Assembly (NCBI GenBank): GCA_003219695.1
Contig: QHQA01000014.1
Location: forward strand, 1-64,000
Length of the DNA stretch: 64,000 bases
Reading direction: 5' to 3'
DNA from: Verrucomicrobiota bacterium
GTDB lineage: Bacteria; Verrucomicrobiota; Verrucomicrobiia; Chthoniobacterales; UBA10450
The position numbers and the translations under genes were made by a program. Shown piece by piece: positions 51,689 through 60,282 of the stretch (positions within the stretch are counted from its first letter, which is position 1; each line of letters begins with the position of its first letter). A model generated the notes under the pieces. It did no database searches, had not been told where the DNA came from, and saw only the letters and a program-made list of their open reading frames with translations.

Positions 51689-53307
51689 AGGAATACGATT
51701 TCGTCGTGATCGGCAGCGGTATCGCCGGTCTCAGCTTTGCGTTGAAAGCAGCAAAGCACGGCTCTGTAGCGGTCATCACGAAACGCAAAGCCGCCGACAC
51801 AAACACCGCGTGGGCGCAGGGCGGAATCGCGTGCGTGACCAGCGAGGAGGATTCGTTTGAGCTGCACGTGCGCGACACGCTTCAGGCCGGCGCAGGGCTT
51901 TGTGACGAAGCGGTCGTGCGCACGATCGTGACGGAAGGGCCGGAGCGCATCCGCGAACTGGCAGAGCTTGGCGTGCATTTCGATGAGCGCGAGGTCTCAG
52001 GCCATCGTGAGTCCGCCACAGGACGGATTCGCCGAGGCGAACTTGATCTGGGCAAAGAGGGCGGCCATTCGAAACGGCGCGTGCTGCACGTGCGCGACGC
52101 GACCGGCAAGGAGATCGAGGACGCTTTGCTGCGCGAGTTGGGACGGCAATCAAATGTCCAGCTGCTGGAAAATCATATGGCGGTGGATTTGATCACCGCG
52201 GCCAAGCTAGGTTTCGCGAGCGAGGATCGTTGCCTCGGGATCTATGTGCTGGATGAAAAAACCGGAGACGTAGAAACGATCCGATCGGACCGGATCGTGC
52301 TCGCGACCGGCGGTTGCGGCAAAGTTTATTTATACACGACGAATCCGGACATCGCGACTGGAGACGGCGTGGCAATGGCATGGCGCGCAGGCGTAAAGAT
52401 CGCGAACATGGAATTTATTCAGTTTCATCCCACCTGCCTTTTTCATCCCCAGGCGAAATCATTTCTCATTTCCGAAGCGGTTCGCGGTGAAGGCGGCATC
52501 TTGCGTAACGACCGCGGCGAAGATTTCATGAAGCGCTACGATCCGCGTGGCTCGCTGGCGCCGCGAGACATCGTTGCCCGCGCAATCGATGCAGAGATCA
52601 AACGCTCAGGCGCGAAATGTGTTTTCCTCGATATCACGCACAGGTCCCCGGAATTTGTTCGTGAGCGTTTCCCGCACATTTACCAGACGTGCCTGCGGTT
52701 CGGTATCGACATGTCGAAACAAGCGATCCCCGTTGTGCCGGCCGCCCATTATCAATGCGGTGGAATCAACACAGATGTGAACGGTGTGACCAGTTTGCCC
52801 GGGGTTTATGCGATTGGCGAAGTCGGGTGCACCGGCATGCACGGAGCAAACCGGCTTGCGAGCAACTCGCTGCTGGAAGGGTTAGTGGTGGCGCATCGCG
52901 CCGTGGCGGCTGCCCTGCAGACGCGACCGGCGCGAAAACAGAAAATCGCGCTGCCTGAATGGCAATCAGGAAATGTCCAGGACGTCGATGAAATGGTCGT
53001 GATCTATCATAACTGGGACGAGATCAGACGCCTGATGTGGGATTACGTGGGAATTGTGCGCACGGACAAGCGGCTGCAGCGCGCCAGCGCGCGGCTGCGA
53101 AATCTCCAGCGCGAAATCCGCGAGTTCTATTGGAACTTCAAAGTATCCGTTGACCTGCTGGAGCTGCGCAATCTCGCCGCAGTAGCTGCTCTGATTGTCG
53201 ATTCAGCATTGTGCCGCAAAGAAAGCCGCGGTCTCCATTACACCTTGGATTATCCCAACCCCGATGATGGCCAATTCAGGCGAGATACATTGCTCAGCCG
53301 CAACTGA
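51685..53307 (+). CDS. nadB: L-aspartate oxidase
   Basis: 540 residues. FAD-binding VIGSGIAGLSFALKAA at the N-terminus, then TAWAQGGIACV, the substrate region EGGHSKRRVLH, and MEFIQFHPTCLFHPQAKSFL. IPVVPAAHYQCGGINTD and GEVGCTGMHGANRLASNSLLEGL complete the fumarate-reductase-like fold. The enzyme oxidises L-aspartate to iminoaspartate in NAD biosynthesis. nadA and nadC are not nearby, but panC precedes it with a four-base overlap. Confidence 0.93.
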   Translation: MKEYDFVVIGSGIAGLSFALKAAKHGSVAVITKRKAADTNTAWAQGGIACVTSEEDSFELHVRDTLQAGAGLCDEAVVRTIVTEGPERIRELAELGVHFDEREVSGHRESATGRIRRGELDLGKEGGHSKRRVLHVRDATGKEIEDALLRELGRQSNVQLLENHMAVDLITAAKLGFASEDRCLGIYVLDEKTGDVETIRSDRIVLATGGCGKVYLYTTNPDIATGDGVAMAWRAGVKIANMEFIQFHPTCLFHPQAKSFLISEAVRGEGGILRNDRGEDFMKRYDPRGSLAPRDIVARAIDAEIKRSGAKCVFLDITHRSPEFVRERFPHIYQTCLRFGIDMSKQAIPVVPAAHYQCGGINTDVNGVTSLPGVYAIGEVGCTGMHGANRLASNSLLEGLVVAHRAVAAALQTRPARKQKIALPEWQSGNVQDVDEMVVIYHNWDEIRRLMWDYVGIVRTDKRLQRASARLRNLQREIREFYWNFKVSVDLLELRNLAAVAALIVDSALCRKESRGLHYTLDYPNPDDGQFRRDTLLSRN

Positions 53308-53390
53308 ATTGGGAACGAAGGCAATATTAGCTCCGAAAAATTGTCTTGCCTGATTGCCGGTGATCGGATAGAAGATGCCGGCGATTTAAG

Positions 53391-54230
53391 ATGAGGAGAT
53401 TTCTCGCGGCTTGTTTCAGTTTGGCGATTGCTGCCGCCCCGAAAGCTTTCGGGGATGAACAATCCACTTCTCCTTACGCGACTGCGGCGGATTTTGCCAA
53501 GTACGCAATGAAGCTGCGTGAGCAGGCATTGCTCAAAGTGGAACCGCAGGTTTTTATCCCTACCAGTTCCCACCCGGCGATACAGCGTTACCCGTGGAAA
53601 ATGAGTATTGTGACCACGGTGTTTTGGGTTGGCGAACAGGCCGGAGGCAACAATCCAGTGCCAAACTACAGGAGTTCGTGGGACTTGAATTGGTCGGACA
53701 ACTACGGCGGAACCGATAATCCTGATCCGAGCTCACGGCGCAATTACATTCCAATCGCTTTCGTCCCGCATCAAAATCCCTTCTACTGCGCGTTGCCGTA
53801 CAACGATGTCACGCACGGCCAGTTCAAACCGGAAGCGCCGCTGGTGATTCCCTGGTTCAAACAAACCTACACTGCGCCGGGGCAATCGGTGTGTCGCCAC
53901 CACTGGGTGGCCATTCGCAAAGGTAATCGCACTTGTTATGCGCAATGGGAGGATTGCGGCCCATTCCGCACAGATCATTTCCAATACGTCTTTGGAAACG
54001 AGCGCCCCAAGCCGAACCTGAACCATGGGGCCGGGCTGGATGTTTCGCCGGCCGTGCGCGATTACCTGGGACTGGCGCCGACTGACGTGACTGACTGGCA
54101 ATTTGTCGAAGTCCGTGACGTGCCCCCCGGTCCGTGGCGAAGCTACGGCGAAAACAATCACTTCGTCATTGCGCGCCGCCAGAGCGAGCAGAAGCTGGCA
54201 GCGGGCGGCACAGGCGCCGCGAAAAAGTAG
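53391..54230 (+). CDS. Secreted protein of unknown function, possible DPBB-like fold
   Basis: 279 residues. A signal peptide (FLAACFSLAIAAAPKAFG) is followed by a mature domain with many Trp, Pro and Asn residues and four or more cysteines. The C-terminal GAGLDVSPAVRDYLGLAPTDVTDWQFV resembles the DVSPAxRDxLG segment of RlpA-like double-psi beta-barrels. The substrate could be peptidoglycan, but this is weak evidence. The end of the signal peptide is encoded by the 18-base palindrome at 53437-53454. Confidence 0.55.
   Translation: MRRFLAACFSLAIAAAPKAFGDEQSTSPYATAADFAKYAMKLREQALLKVEPQVFIPTSSHPAIQRYPWKMSIVTTVFWVGEQAGGNNPVPNYRSSWDLNWSDNYGGTDNPDPSSRRNYIPIAFVPHQNPFYCALPYNDVTHGQFKPEAPLVIPWFKQTYTAPGQSVCRHHWVAIRKGNRTCYAQWEDCGPFRTDHFQYVFGNERPKPNLNHGAGLDVSPAVRDYLGLAPTDVTDWQFVEVRDVPPGPWRSYGENNHFVIARRQSEQKLAAGGTGAAKK
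53437..53454. repeat. 18-bp palindrome CCCCGAAAGCTTTCGGGG in a signal-peptide region
   Basis: A perfect palindrome identical to those inside the broken tRNA copies at 22543-22560 and 22934-22951. Here it codes for the residues PKAFG at the likely signal peptidase site. Confidence 0.85.
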
Positions 54231-54367
54231 GCGACCTTTCTTGAAGTAAGAACTACGCCATCGCGGAGATGGCGGTTCAAATAAATTTGGAGAGGCAGGC
54301 GAAGGTACAAGTGATGGGCTTCCACCTGGCACGAAGTCGCCTTGGCGAAGGCGGCAGCCTTCACTTT

Positions 54368-55468
54368 TTAGCGGGACGGCTGCCCGAGCCGTCCTTCATT
54401 GGAAACGATCGCGATTCCCCACGGACCATCGCCGACTTTGATCCGGCGCAGTTCTTTGTGCGATTTTGGATCGACAACGGAGACGTCGTTTGAGGCGCCG
54501 TTTGCAGTGTAAAGCTTCGAGCCGCTGGGATCGAGCGCGATTCCCCAGGCGCGATTTCCAACAGGAATCATTGCAATAATCGACTCCCCACCCTCCTCCT
54601 CTCCTCGCGTGGAGAGGAGAGGCGACCGTTGTCCGTTGATCTTTTGGGTGTCGATGATGGCGACCGCGTTTCCGCGACCCGTGGAGACGTAAAGTTCTTT
54701 GCCATCTTTGGAAATCGCGGTGCCCATCGGCAGCGAGCCTGTTGGCAATTGGATTTTCGACATTAGCTTGTGCGACTTCGCATCGATAATGGCGACGTAG
54801 CCGCCGTTTTCACACGCGGCGTATGCACGCGAGCCGTCCGGCAGAAATGCAACCGAACGCGGCCGGCCACCGGTGTCGATTTTTGCGAGCACACGCTGTT
54901 GATCGGGGTCGATCGCGAATACTTCGCCTTTTGCTTCGCAGGTGACATACACCTCGCCGTTGCTCGGATTAACTCCGACGCCTTCCGGCTCGTCCGAGAC
55001 TTTTATTTTGCCACGCGATTGCCCGGAATCCAAATCGACGATCGACGCGCTGGCTTCGTCTTCATTCGCGATGAACGCGAATTTTCCGTCCCTGGAAATC
55101 GCGAATTGTTCAGGGTCCGAGCCGACATGCCAGCGATCGATCAACTTCCGCGCTGCGACGTCGATTACAGCAAGACCATCCGCGCGTTTGTCTGCAGGCG
55201 CGCGGCTTTCGTCCACGCCGGGCGCCATTCGCGGCGAGCCGCTCAAGGTCACAAACAGCCGTTTCCCATCGGGCGCGGCGTGAATGCCGCGCGGCCGTTT
55301 GCCCACTGGAAAAGTTGCAACTGCGGCATCCGTCGTCCCGTCAATCACCGTGACGTCGCCCGATCGTTCGTTGCTCACAAACACGAGGTAGTTCTGCGCT
55401 TCGGCACGGACGACGAGCACCAGGCTCATGGCCACAGTCGCGTTAATCGCGAAAAACTTAAATTTCAT
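54368..55468 (-). CDS. Periplasmic YVTN-type beta-propeller protein
   Basis: 366 residues from ATG 55468; a longer frame to 55588 lacks signal character. A signal peptide (FFAINATVAMSLVLVVRAEA) leads into seven or so blades with the YVTN theme: YLVFVSNERSGDVTVID, FAFIANEDEASASIVDL, EVYVTCEAKGEVFAID, ELYVSTGRGNAVAIID, KLYTANGASNDVSVVD. Binding partner unknown; such propellers are often in secreted redox or surface proteins. A blade loop contains RSPLLSTRGEEEGGES, encoded by a short CTCCTC/GAGGAG inverted repeat (54589-54625), probably another repeat insertion. Confidence 0.8.
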   Translation of the reverse strand: MKFKFFAINATVAMSLVLVVRAEAQNYLVFVSNERSGDVTVIDGTTDAAVATFPVGKRPRGIHAAPDGKRLFVTLSGSPRMAPGVDESRAPADKRADGLAVIDVAARKLIDRWHVGSDPEQFAISRDGKFAFIANEDEASASIVDLDSGQSRGKIKVSDEPEGVGVNPSNGEVYVTCEAKGEVFAIDPDQQRVLAKIDTGGRPRSVAFLPDGSRAYAACENGGYVAIIDAKSHKLMSKIQLPTGSLPMGTAISKDGKELYVSTGRGNAVAIIDTQKINGQRSPLLSTRGEEEGGESIIAMIPVGNRAWGIALDPSGSKLYTANGASNDVSVVDPKSHKELRRIKVGDGPWGIAIVSNEGRLGQPSR

Positions 55469-55523
55469 GCGCTGCCCAGATACATCTCGTCCATCTGCGA
55501 AGCAACGCCTTTCGCGCTTGCGT

Positions 55524-55567
55524 TGTAGCCGGGATCGGTGATCCCGGCATGGACGTGCCCGACTACA
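55524..55567. repeat. REP pair at the 3' side of the RAYT gene
   Basis: TGTAG foot at 55524, hairpin CCGGGATC-ggt-GATCCCGG, then a weaker hairpin (GGCA/TGCC) and CTACA ending at 55567. The CTA at 55563-55565 is the stop codon of the RAYT frame on the minus strand. Confidence 0.8.
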
Positions 55568-55998
55568 AGGCCAGCGACTCGATCTCACCCTGGAATGGCC
55601 AGTCCTCCGACTTCTTGACCAATCCAGCCCGCACCGGATTTTCTTTCACGTAGTCCCACTTCTGGCTGTAGCTCTCGGTTGAGCGCAAAACGTGGTCGAA
55701 GAACTCCTCATGCCAAACTCTTCCAGCAACGTTCAGCTCGCGCGCCATTCGCTTACTGCTCCACTCCTTCCATTTCTGCATAAAGATTGGCAGCGGTTTG
55801 GAATCTAGTTCCGCCCGGCTAAAGAAATGCACATGTTCAGGCATGATGACGTAGCGCCCAATCGCCCATCCATGCCGACCATGCGCCTTGCACCATTCCT
55901 CTACGAGTATCGCTGCAACCTCGTTAGACGCCAGAATCGCTCGTCGTCCGAAGATGCATGTAGTGACGAAATAAATCGGCCAATCGATCCAGATGCAT
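55563..55998 (-). pseudogene. REP-associated tyrosine transposase (RAYT), probably frameshifted near its start
   Basis: From an ATG at 55844 the frame gives 93 residues, but the same frame is open further upstream and encodes PIYFVTTCIFGRRAILASNE and then EEWCKAHGRHGWAIGRYVIM, the usual N-terminal part of the family. The HUH histidines are in PEHVHFF and the nucleophile Tyr in SYSQKWDYVKENPVRAGLV. No start codon occurs in this frame before a TAA, but an ATG at 55998 with MHLDRL in the neighbouring frame joins it if one G in a GGCC run near 55977-55981 is removed. REP elements flank it on both sides. RAYTs cut and move such REPs. Confidence 0.75.
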
Positions 55999-56033
55999 TA
56001 GAGCCGGCGCAGATGTTTGTGCACTCGCTCATT

Positions 56034-56120
56034 TGTAGCTGGCATCGGCGATGCCGGCCAGCTTGAATCTTGTAATCGAGCCCGACAGTCGCCCGACCGG
56101 GATCACCGATCCCGGCTACA
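56034..56120. repeat. REP pair at the 5' side of the RAYT gene
   Basis: TGTAG foot at 56034, hairpin around GGCATCGGCGATGCC, a spacer, then a hairpin CCGGGATC-acc-GATCCCGG and CTACA at the right edge. The second hairpin is the same as in the pair at 55524 but inverted, so the RAYT gene lies between mirror-image REPs. Confidence 0.8.
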
Positions 56121-56161
56121 ACAGCTTGCTCGCTCGTGACAAGTATTGGACGTTTCCTTCC

Positions 56162-57232
56162 ATGCATCCGCACGACAAGCTTTTCATTCCCGGGCCCGTT
56201 GAAGTATCAGAGAAAACATGGGCGGCGTTTTCGCGTCCGATGATTGGACATCGCAGCGAAGATTTTAAAAATCTTTACCGGGCGATACATCCGAAGCTCC
56301 AGATGTTGTTCGGAACGAAGCAGCCGGTGTTCCTTTCCACTTCCTCGGCGTGGGGCGTGATGGAAGCTTCCATTCGCAACCTGGTCGATCGCGGCGTGCT
56401 TTGCTGCATGTGCGGCGCGTTCTCGGATAAATGGTTCGACGTGGCGAAGCGCTGCGGGAAAAACGCAGAGCCGCTGCGAGTGGAATGGGGAAAACATATC
56501 GACCCAAACGACGTCGATCGACAATTGGCGACTGGAAAGTTCGACACCGTCACATTGACACACAGTGAAACCTCGACCGGTGTCATGAATCCGCTGGGAG
56601 AAATTTGCTCTGTTCTCGCCAAGCATCCCGATGTCGCGCTCATCGTCGATACCGTTTCGTCGTTCTCCGGAGTCAAGATCGATATGGATGCGCTCGGGAT
56701 CGATGTGATGCTCACCGGCGCGCAAAAAGCGCTGGCACTGCCACCGGGTTTTTCATTGTTTTCCGTTTCACAGAGCGCGTTCGCGCGAGCGGAAAAGGTT
56801 CCGAATCGCGGATTTTATTTTGATTTCCTGGAGTTCAGAAAAGAACAGGCGGAATGGCTGACACCGAGCACGCCAAGCATCGCGCACATCCACGCGTTGC
56901 AATCGAAGCTCGACGAAATTTTCGACGAAGGCTTGGAGGCGCGCTTTGCTCGTCACGCGCGCACGAACGCGCTCGTGCACGAGTGGGTGCGCCGCACCGG
57001 ATTCGAATTTTTCGCCGAGGAAGGATTCCGCTCAAAGACGCTTACCTGCGTGAAAAACAACAAGGGCATCGACGTGCTCGAGCTCGCGCGGAAGCTGCGC
57101 GAGAAACATCATTTGGTGATCGATCCCGGTTACGGAAAGATTCGAGGTCAAACCTTCCGCCTCTCAAACATGGGCGACGAAACGGATGATACCGTCTCGC
57201 ATTTGCTCACGTGCCTTGATGATGTTCTATAG
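56162..57232 (+). CDS. Class V aminotransferase (serine/alanine-glyoxylate type)
   Basis: 356 residues from ATG 56162; an upstream frame to 56051 reads through REP sequence. The opening LFIPGPVEVSEKTWAAFSRPMIGHRSEDF matches alanine-glyoxylate/serine-pyruvate aminotransferases (quoted in two halves here: LFIPGPVEVSEK, MIGHRSEDF). THSETSTGVMNPL, IVDTVSSFSG and MLTGAQKALALPPG (PLP lysine) confirm it. Related enzymes include serine-glyoxylate aminotransferase and phosphonate transaminases. No pathway genes adjoin it to settle the substrate. Confidence 0.82.
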   Translation: MHPHDKLFIPGPVEVSEKTWAAFSRPMIGHRSEDFKNLYRAIHPKLQMLFGTKQPVFLSTSSAWGVMEASIRNLVDRGVLCCMCGAFSDKWFDVAKRCGKNAEPLRVEWGKHIDPNDVDRQLATGKFDTVTLTHSETSTGVMNPLGEICSVLAKHPDVALIVDTVSSFSGVKIDMDALGIDVMLTGAQKALALPPGFSLFSVSQSAFARAEKVPNRGFYFDFLEFRKEQAEWLTPSTPSIAHIHALQSKLDEIFDEGLEARFARHARTNALVHEWVRRTGFEFFAEEGFRSKTLTCVKNNKGIDVLELARKLREKHHLVIDPGYGKIRGQTFRLSNMGDETDDTVSHLLTCLDDVL

Positions 57233-57261
57233 CGCGGTTCACCCCCACGCTGTTCAGTTCT

Positions 57262-57403
57262 CTGGGGAGCACAGGCTGCCAGCCTGTTGTTGCCGGCAAC
57301 CCTGCCGGCAACACGTTTTCACGCTTGATTTTGCCAGCATGAGAGAATTACCCGGTCTCGGCAAGCTGCCGAGACCTACAGGCTGGCAGCCTGTGCTCCC
57401 CAG
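57262..57403. repeat. 143-bp-type nested inverted-repeat element, copy 2
   Basis: Same outer arms as 34701-34843 but inverted orientation. The inner hairpin GTTGCCGGCA-accc-TGCCGGCAAC (57289-57312) differs from copy 1 by a T-to-C and a matching A-to-G change, a covarying base pair. A GTCTCGGCA/TGCCGAGAC hairpin is next to the right arm. Confidence 0.85.
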
Positions 57404-57479
57404 AACGAGATCTGCACGCGCGAGTGACATGCGATCATTTTGCTCAAGCAGCATCACCACGTAGCTTCATTGAGCGTCC

Positions 57480-58499
57480 ATGGCAGCAATAGAAGCTAAC
57501 AAGTTAACCAAGGTCTATCGCACCTACCGCAAAGAGCGTGGTCTTTGGGGCGCGATGAAGGGACTTTTGTGGCGACGCTACGATGAAACGCGAGCAGCGG
57601 ACCAGGTCACATTTCAAATCGATGAAGGCGAGTTTGTCGGCTTTCTCGGTCCCAACGGCGCGGGGAAAACGACTGTGCTCAAAATGCTTTCCGGGTTACT
57701 CAACCCGACTTCGGGTGACGCGCGCGTGCTGGGCTTTGTTCCATGGGAAAGACGCAACGAGATGAAGCGGCAGTTCAGTCTGCTGATGGGACAAAAGAAT
57801 GCGCTCTGGTGGGACCTACCGGCGCAGGAATCGCTGGAGCTCAACCGCGCCATCTACGGAATCGAGCGCGCTCGGTTCGAAAAGGTCGTGGATGGATTAT
57901 CGGACCTTTTGGAAGTGCGGGACAAAATGAATGTGATGGTGCGCGAGCTTTCCCTGGGCGAGCGCATGAAGATGGAGTTGATCGCCGCGCTGATTCACGA
58001 GCCGCGCGTGCTCTTTTTAGATGAACCGACAATCGGCCTCGACGTGGTCAGTCAAAAACGGGTGCGCGAGTTTTTGCGAATTTACAACGAGCAACATCAC
58101 ATCGTGACATTGCTCACCAGCCATTACATGCAGGATATCCAGGAGCTGTGCGACCGCGTGCTGGTGATCGATCACGGCAAAATCTTTTTTGACGGGCCAC
58201 TTGCAGAAATCGTGGATCGCTTTTCCGGATACAAAATCCTCAGTCTTACTTTTGAAAAGGAGGGAAAGCGCGACCTCTCCGCATTTGGCGAAGTGACTGA
58301 GCAAACGCCGGTTTCGGTGCAATTGAGAGTTCCGCGCGCCAAAGTCACCGAAACCTGTCGGCAATTGCTCGAAGCCTGCGATGTGAGCGACATCAACGTG
58401 CAGGAAGTGCCGGTGGAAGAGGTGATCCGCCAACTGTTCGGGGAACGGCAGGAAACTGGTCGCGCGGTTGATCTCGCTATGGCAGAAGCTTCGCGCTAA
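57480..58499 (+). CDS. ABC-2-type transporter ATP-binding protein
   Basis: 339 residues. Walker A GPNGAGKTT, signature LSLGERMK (where LSGGQ is more usual), Walker B VLFLDEPTIGLD and the H-loop TSHY are present. The N-terminal insert KERGLWGAMKGLLWRRYDE is typical of a subgroup with a C-terminal domain of about 80 residues that pairs with two ABC-2 permeases (viologen or lantibiotic exporter-like). No permease gene follows; the next gene is convergent. The ATPase may therefore work with permeases encoded elsewhere or may be orphaned by rearrangement. Confidence 0.85.
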   Translation: MAAIEANKLTKVYRTYRKERGLWGAMKGLLWRRYDETRAADQVTFQIDEGEFVGFLGPNGAGKTTVLKMLSGLLNPTSGDARVLGFVPWERRNEMKRQFSLLMGQKNALWWDLPAQESLELNRAIYGIERARFEKVVDGLSDLLEVRDKMNVMVRELSLGERMKMELIAALIHEPRVLFLDEPTIGLDVVSQKRVREFLRIYNEQHHIVTLLTSHYMQDIQELCDRVLVIDHGKIFFDGPLAEIVDRFSGYKILSLTFEKEGKRDLSAFGEVTEQTPVSVQLRVPRAKVTETCRQLLEACDVSDINVQEVPVEEVIRQLFGERQETGRAVDLAMAEASR

Positions 58500-58510
58500 G
58501 ACGGGACGGG

Positions 58511-58612
58511 GAACAACTCACAACGCTCAACGCCCAACACTCAACATTCAATTCAGACGCCACCAGATGGACGTTGGGAGTTGAGCGTTGGACTTTGGAC
58601 GTTGGATTGAAT
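58511..58612. repeat. AACGCTC/CAACGC short-period arrays in both orientations
   Basis: Units such as CAACGCTCAACGCCCAAC (58518-58535) and, in the other orientation, GACGTTGGGAGTTGAGCGTTGG (in part) form an inverted set around 58555. The right half encodes the C-terminal tail of the epimerase gene. Confidence 0.7.
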
Positions 58613-59470
58613 CTGCCCGGAAATTACATCCGCAAAACTCGGCAGGATGCTCGTTTCCATCGCATCGGCGAATGTCGGATACTGCGGTGTCCAGCCCAGG
58701 CGACGCAGCTTTGCGTTGCTCACGCGTTTGTTACCGTCCCCGCGCTTGCGTTGACCGGTTAGCTTTCCGATTGGCGGCAGCGGGCGATTCAATCTCTGCG
58801 CCAGCCAGCCGTAGCATTCGCTTTGCAGAATCGGCTGGTCGTCAACCACGTTGTAAATCTGTACGCCCTCCGCTCTTCGGCTCAACAAAAGGAAAAGTGC
58901 GGATGCGATGTCGTCCCGGTGCACTTGATTAACGTAGCGATCGTTTTCCGGATCAATGACTGCAGTGCCGTTCAGAAATTTACTTAAAAGCGCAGAGCGT
59001 CCCGGCCCGTAAATGCCGGCGAGCCGCGCGACGATGCCGCCGCGGTCGAGCACCAGCGTTTCCGTTTCAAGCAGGATTCGACCGGTCTCGCGCGCGGGTT
59101 TCGTCTCGCTCTCTTCCGTGACCCACGAGCCATCGCGTTGCGCATAGACGCTGGTACTGCTCGTGAACAGCGCTTTCGATCCGGGAAATATTTCGAGAAG
59201 ATTGCGCGCACCGTTGAAATAAACCTGGCGATAAACATCGGCATCCCCGCCGCGTGAACTGGCGCAATGGATCACTGCATCGAACGATCCTGCGTATTCA
59301 TGAGCGAGTTGCGAGATATCGACATTGCGCACGAGATACGGCCTCACTGCCATTGCCGCTGCGGATTCCGGAGACCGAGTCCAACCTTCCACTGTCCAGC
59401 CTGCGGCATGGAATAGGTCGGCTGCCGCCTGGCCGACGTAACCACATCCAGCGATTAAAATTCGCGGCAT
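58553..59470 (-). CDS. NAD(P)-dependent epimerase/dehydratase-type SDR
   Basis: 305 residues. The opening ILIAGCGYVGQAAADLFHAAGW is an extended-SDR nucleotide loop (GxGxxG variant GCGYVG). SSTSVYAQRDG has the Tyr and Ser of the active region, and ARLAGIYGPGR is the sugar-nucleotide-epimerase-type segment. YVNQVHRDDIASALFLLL is the common C-terminal motif. The class is often annotated as YeeZ-like or NAD-dependent epimerase with unknown substrate. The last 19 residues (QSNVQSPTLNSQRPSGGV) are encoded by the dispersed short-period repeat, so the functional protein may end near residue 285. It follows scpA by 12 bases. Confidence 0.78.
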   Translation of the reverse strand: MPRILIAGCGYVGQAAADLFHAAGWTVEGWTRSPESAAAMAVRPYLVRNVDISQLAHEYAGSFDAVIHCASSRGGDADVYRQVYFNGARNLLEIFPGSKALFTSSTSVYAQRDGSWVTEESETKPARETGRILLETETLVLDRGGIVARLAGIYGPGRSALLSKFLNGTAVIDPENDRYVNQVHRDDIASALFLLLSRRAEGVQIYNVVDDQPILQSECYGWLAQRLNRPLPPIGKLTGQRKRGDGNKRVSNAKLRRLGWTPQYPTFADAMETSILPSFADVISGQIQSNVQSPTLNSQRPSGGV

Positions 59471-59482
59471 TGCTTCAGGCGC

Positions 59483-60208
59483 TCACTTCGCTGCGGCCGC
59501 GATTTCAATTTCTCCAAAGACGTTTTTCTGGATTGCCCGTACTTGTTTGAGACGAATCAGCTCCAGCAGCGCGAGAAACGTCACGACTACTTCTACGCGC
59601 GACACGACAGCTCCAAACAAGTCGGAAAAGCGGATCCGATTACCACTTGCAACGTGCTGTAAAATCGCGTCGATCTTCTCCGAAACGCTAAAGCGCTCGC
59701 CAAAAATTTCCTGCACGTCCTGTCGCGCTTCGATTCGTTTCATCACCGTTTGGAAAGCGCTGATCAGTTGGAAAATTCCAACTTCGCCCAAGCGCAACGG
59801 TTCCTGCAGAGCCGCGGACGCGCCGCTTTCACGCGCAAAGATTTTTTCCTGTTCCAGCGCGCGCAGATGCAATTCGGCCGCAGCTTCCTTGAACTTCTTG
59901 TACTCGATCAGTTGGCGGATTAATTCCCAGCGGGGATCCTCCTCCCCCGCGTCCTCTTCGGGCGGCTGTTGGTCGAGTGGCAGCAGGCTGCGGCTCATCA
60001 AGTAAATAAGGTTGGCCGCCATCACGACAAATTCGCCGGCAAGGTCGATGTTCAGCTCCTTGAATGCCTGAAGATACTCGAGGTACTGGCTGGTGATGCG
60101 TTCGAGCGAAATGTCGTAGATATCGATCTCGTCCTGCTTGATCAGGTAAAGCAGCAGATCGAGCGGGCCTTCGAAGACCTCCAGCTTGACCTTGTAATCG
60201 GCTTCCAT
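59483..60208 (-). CDS. scpA: Segregation and condensation protein A
   Basis: 241 residues from ATG 60208; MEADYKVKLEVFEGPLDLLL is the kleisin-typical N-terminus (VFEGPLDLLLYLI). DEIDIYDISLERITSQYLEYL and EFVVMAANLIYLMSRSLLP continue the conserved N-terminal domain, and a winged-helix C-terminus (IRFSDLFGAVVSRVEVVVTFLALLELIRLKQV, quoted only as its key run VTFLALLELIRL) ends it. ScpA links SMC heads for chromosome condensation. The partner scpB is not adjacent in the window. The epimerase gene follows closely downstream. Confidence 0.93.
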   Translation of the reverse strand: MEADYKVKLEVFEGPLDLLLYLIKQDEIDIYDISLERITSQYLEYLQAFKELNIDLAGEFVVMAANLIYLMSRSLLPLDQQPPEEDAGEEDPRWELIRQLIEYKKFKEAAAELHLRALEQEKIFARESGASAALQEPLRLGEVGIFQLISAFQTVMKRIEARQDVQEIFGERFSVSEKIDAILQHVASGNRIRFSDLFGAVVSRVEVVVTFLALLELIRLKQVRAIQKNVFGEIEIAAAAK

Positions 60209-60282
60209 CTGTCGCGCCGGCCAGTTTAAACAACCGATGGCCAAAGTAAATCGCGTGGCCAGAATCAGTCGCGGGAGCGCGC

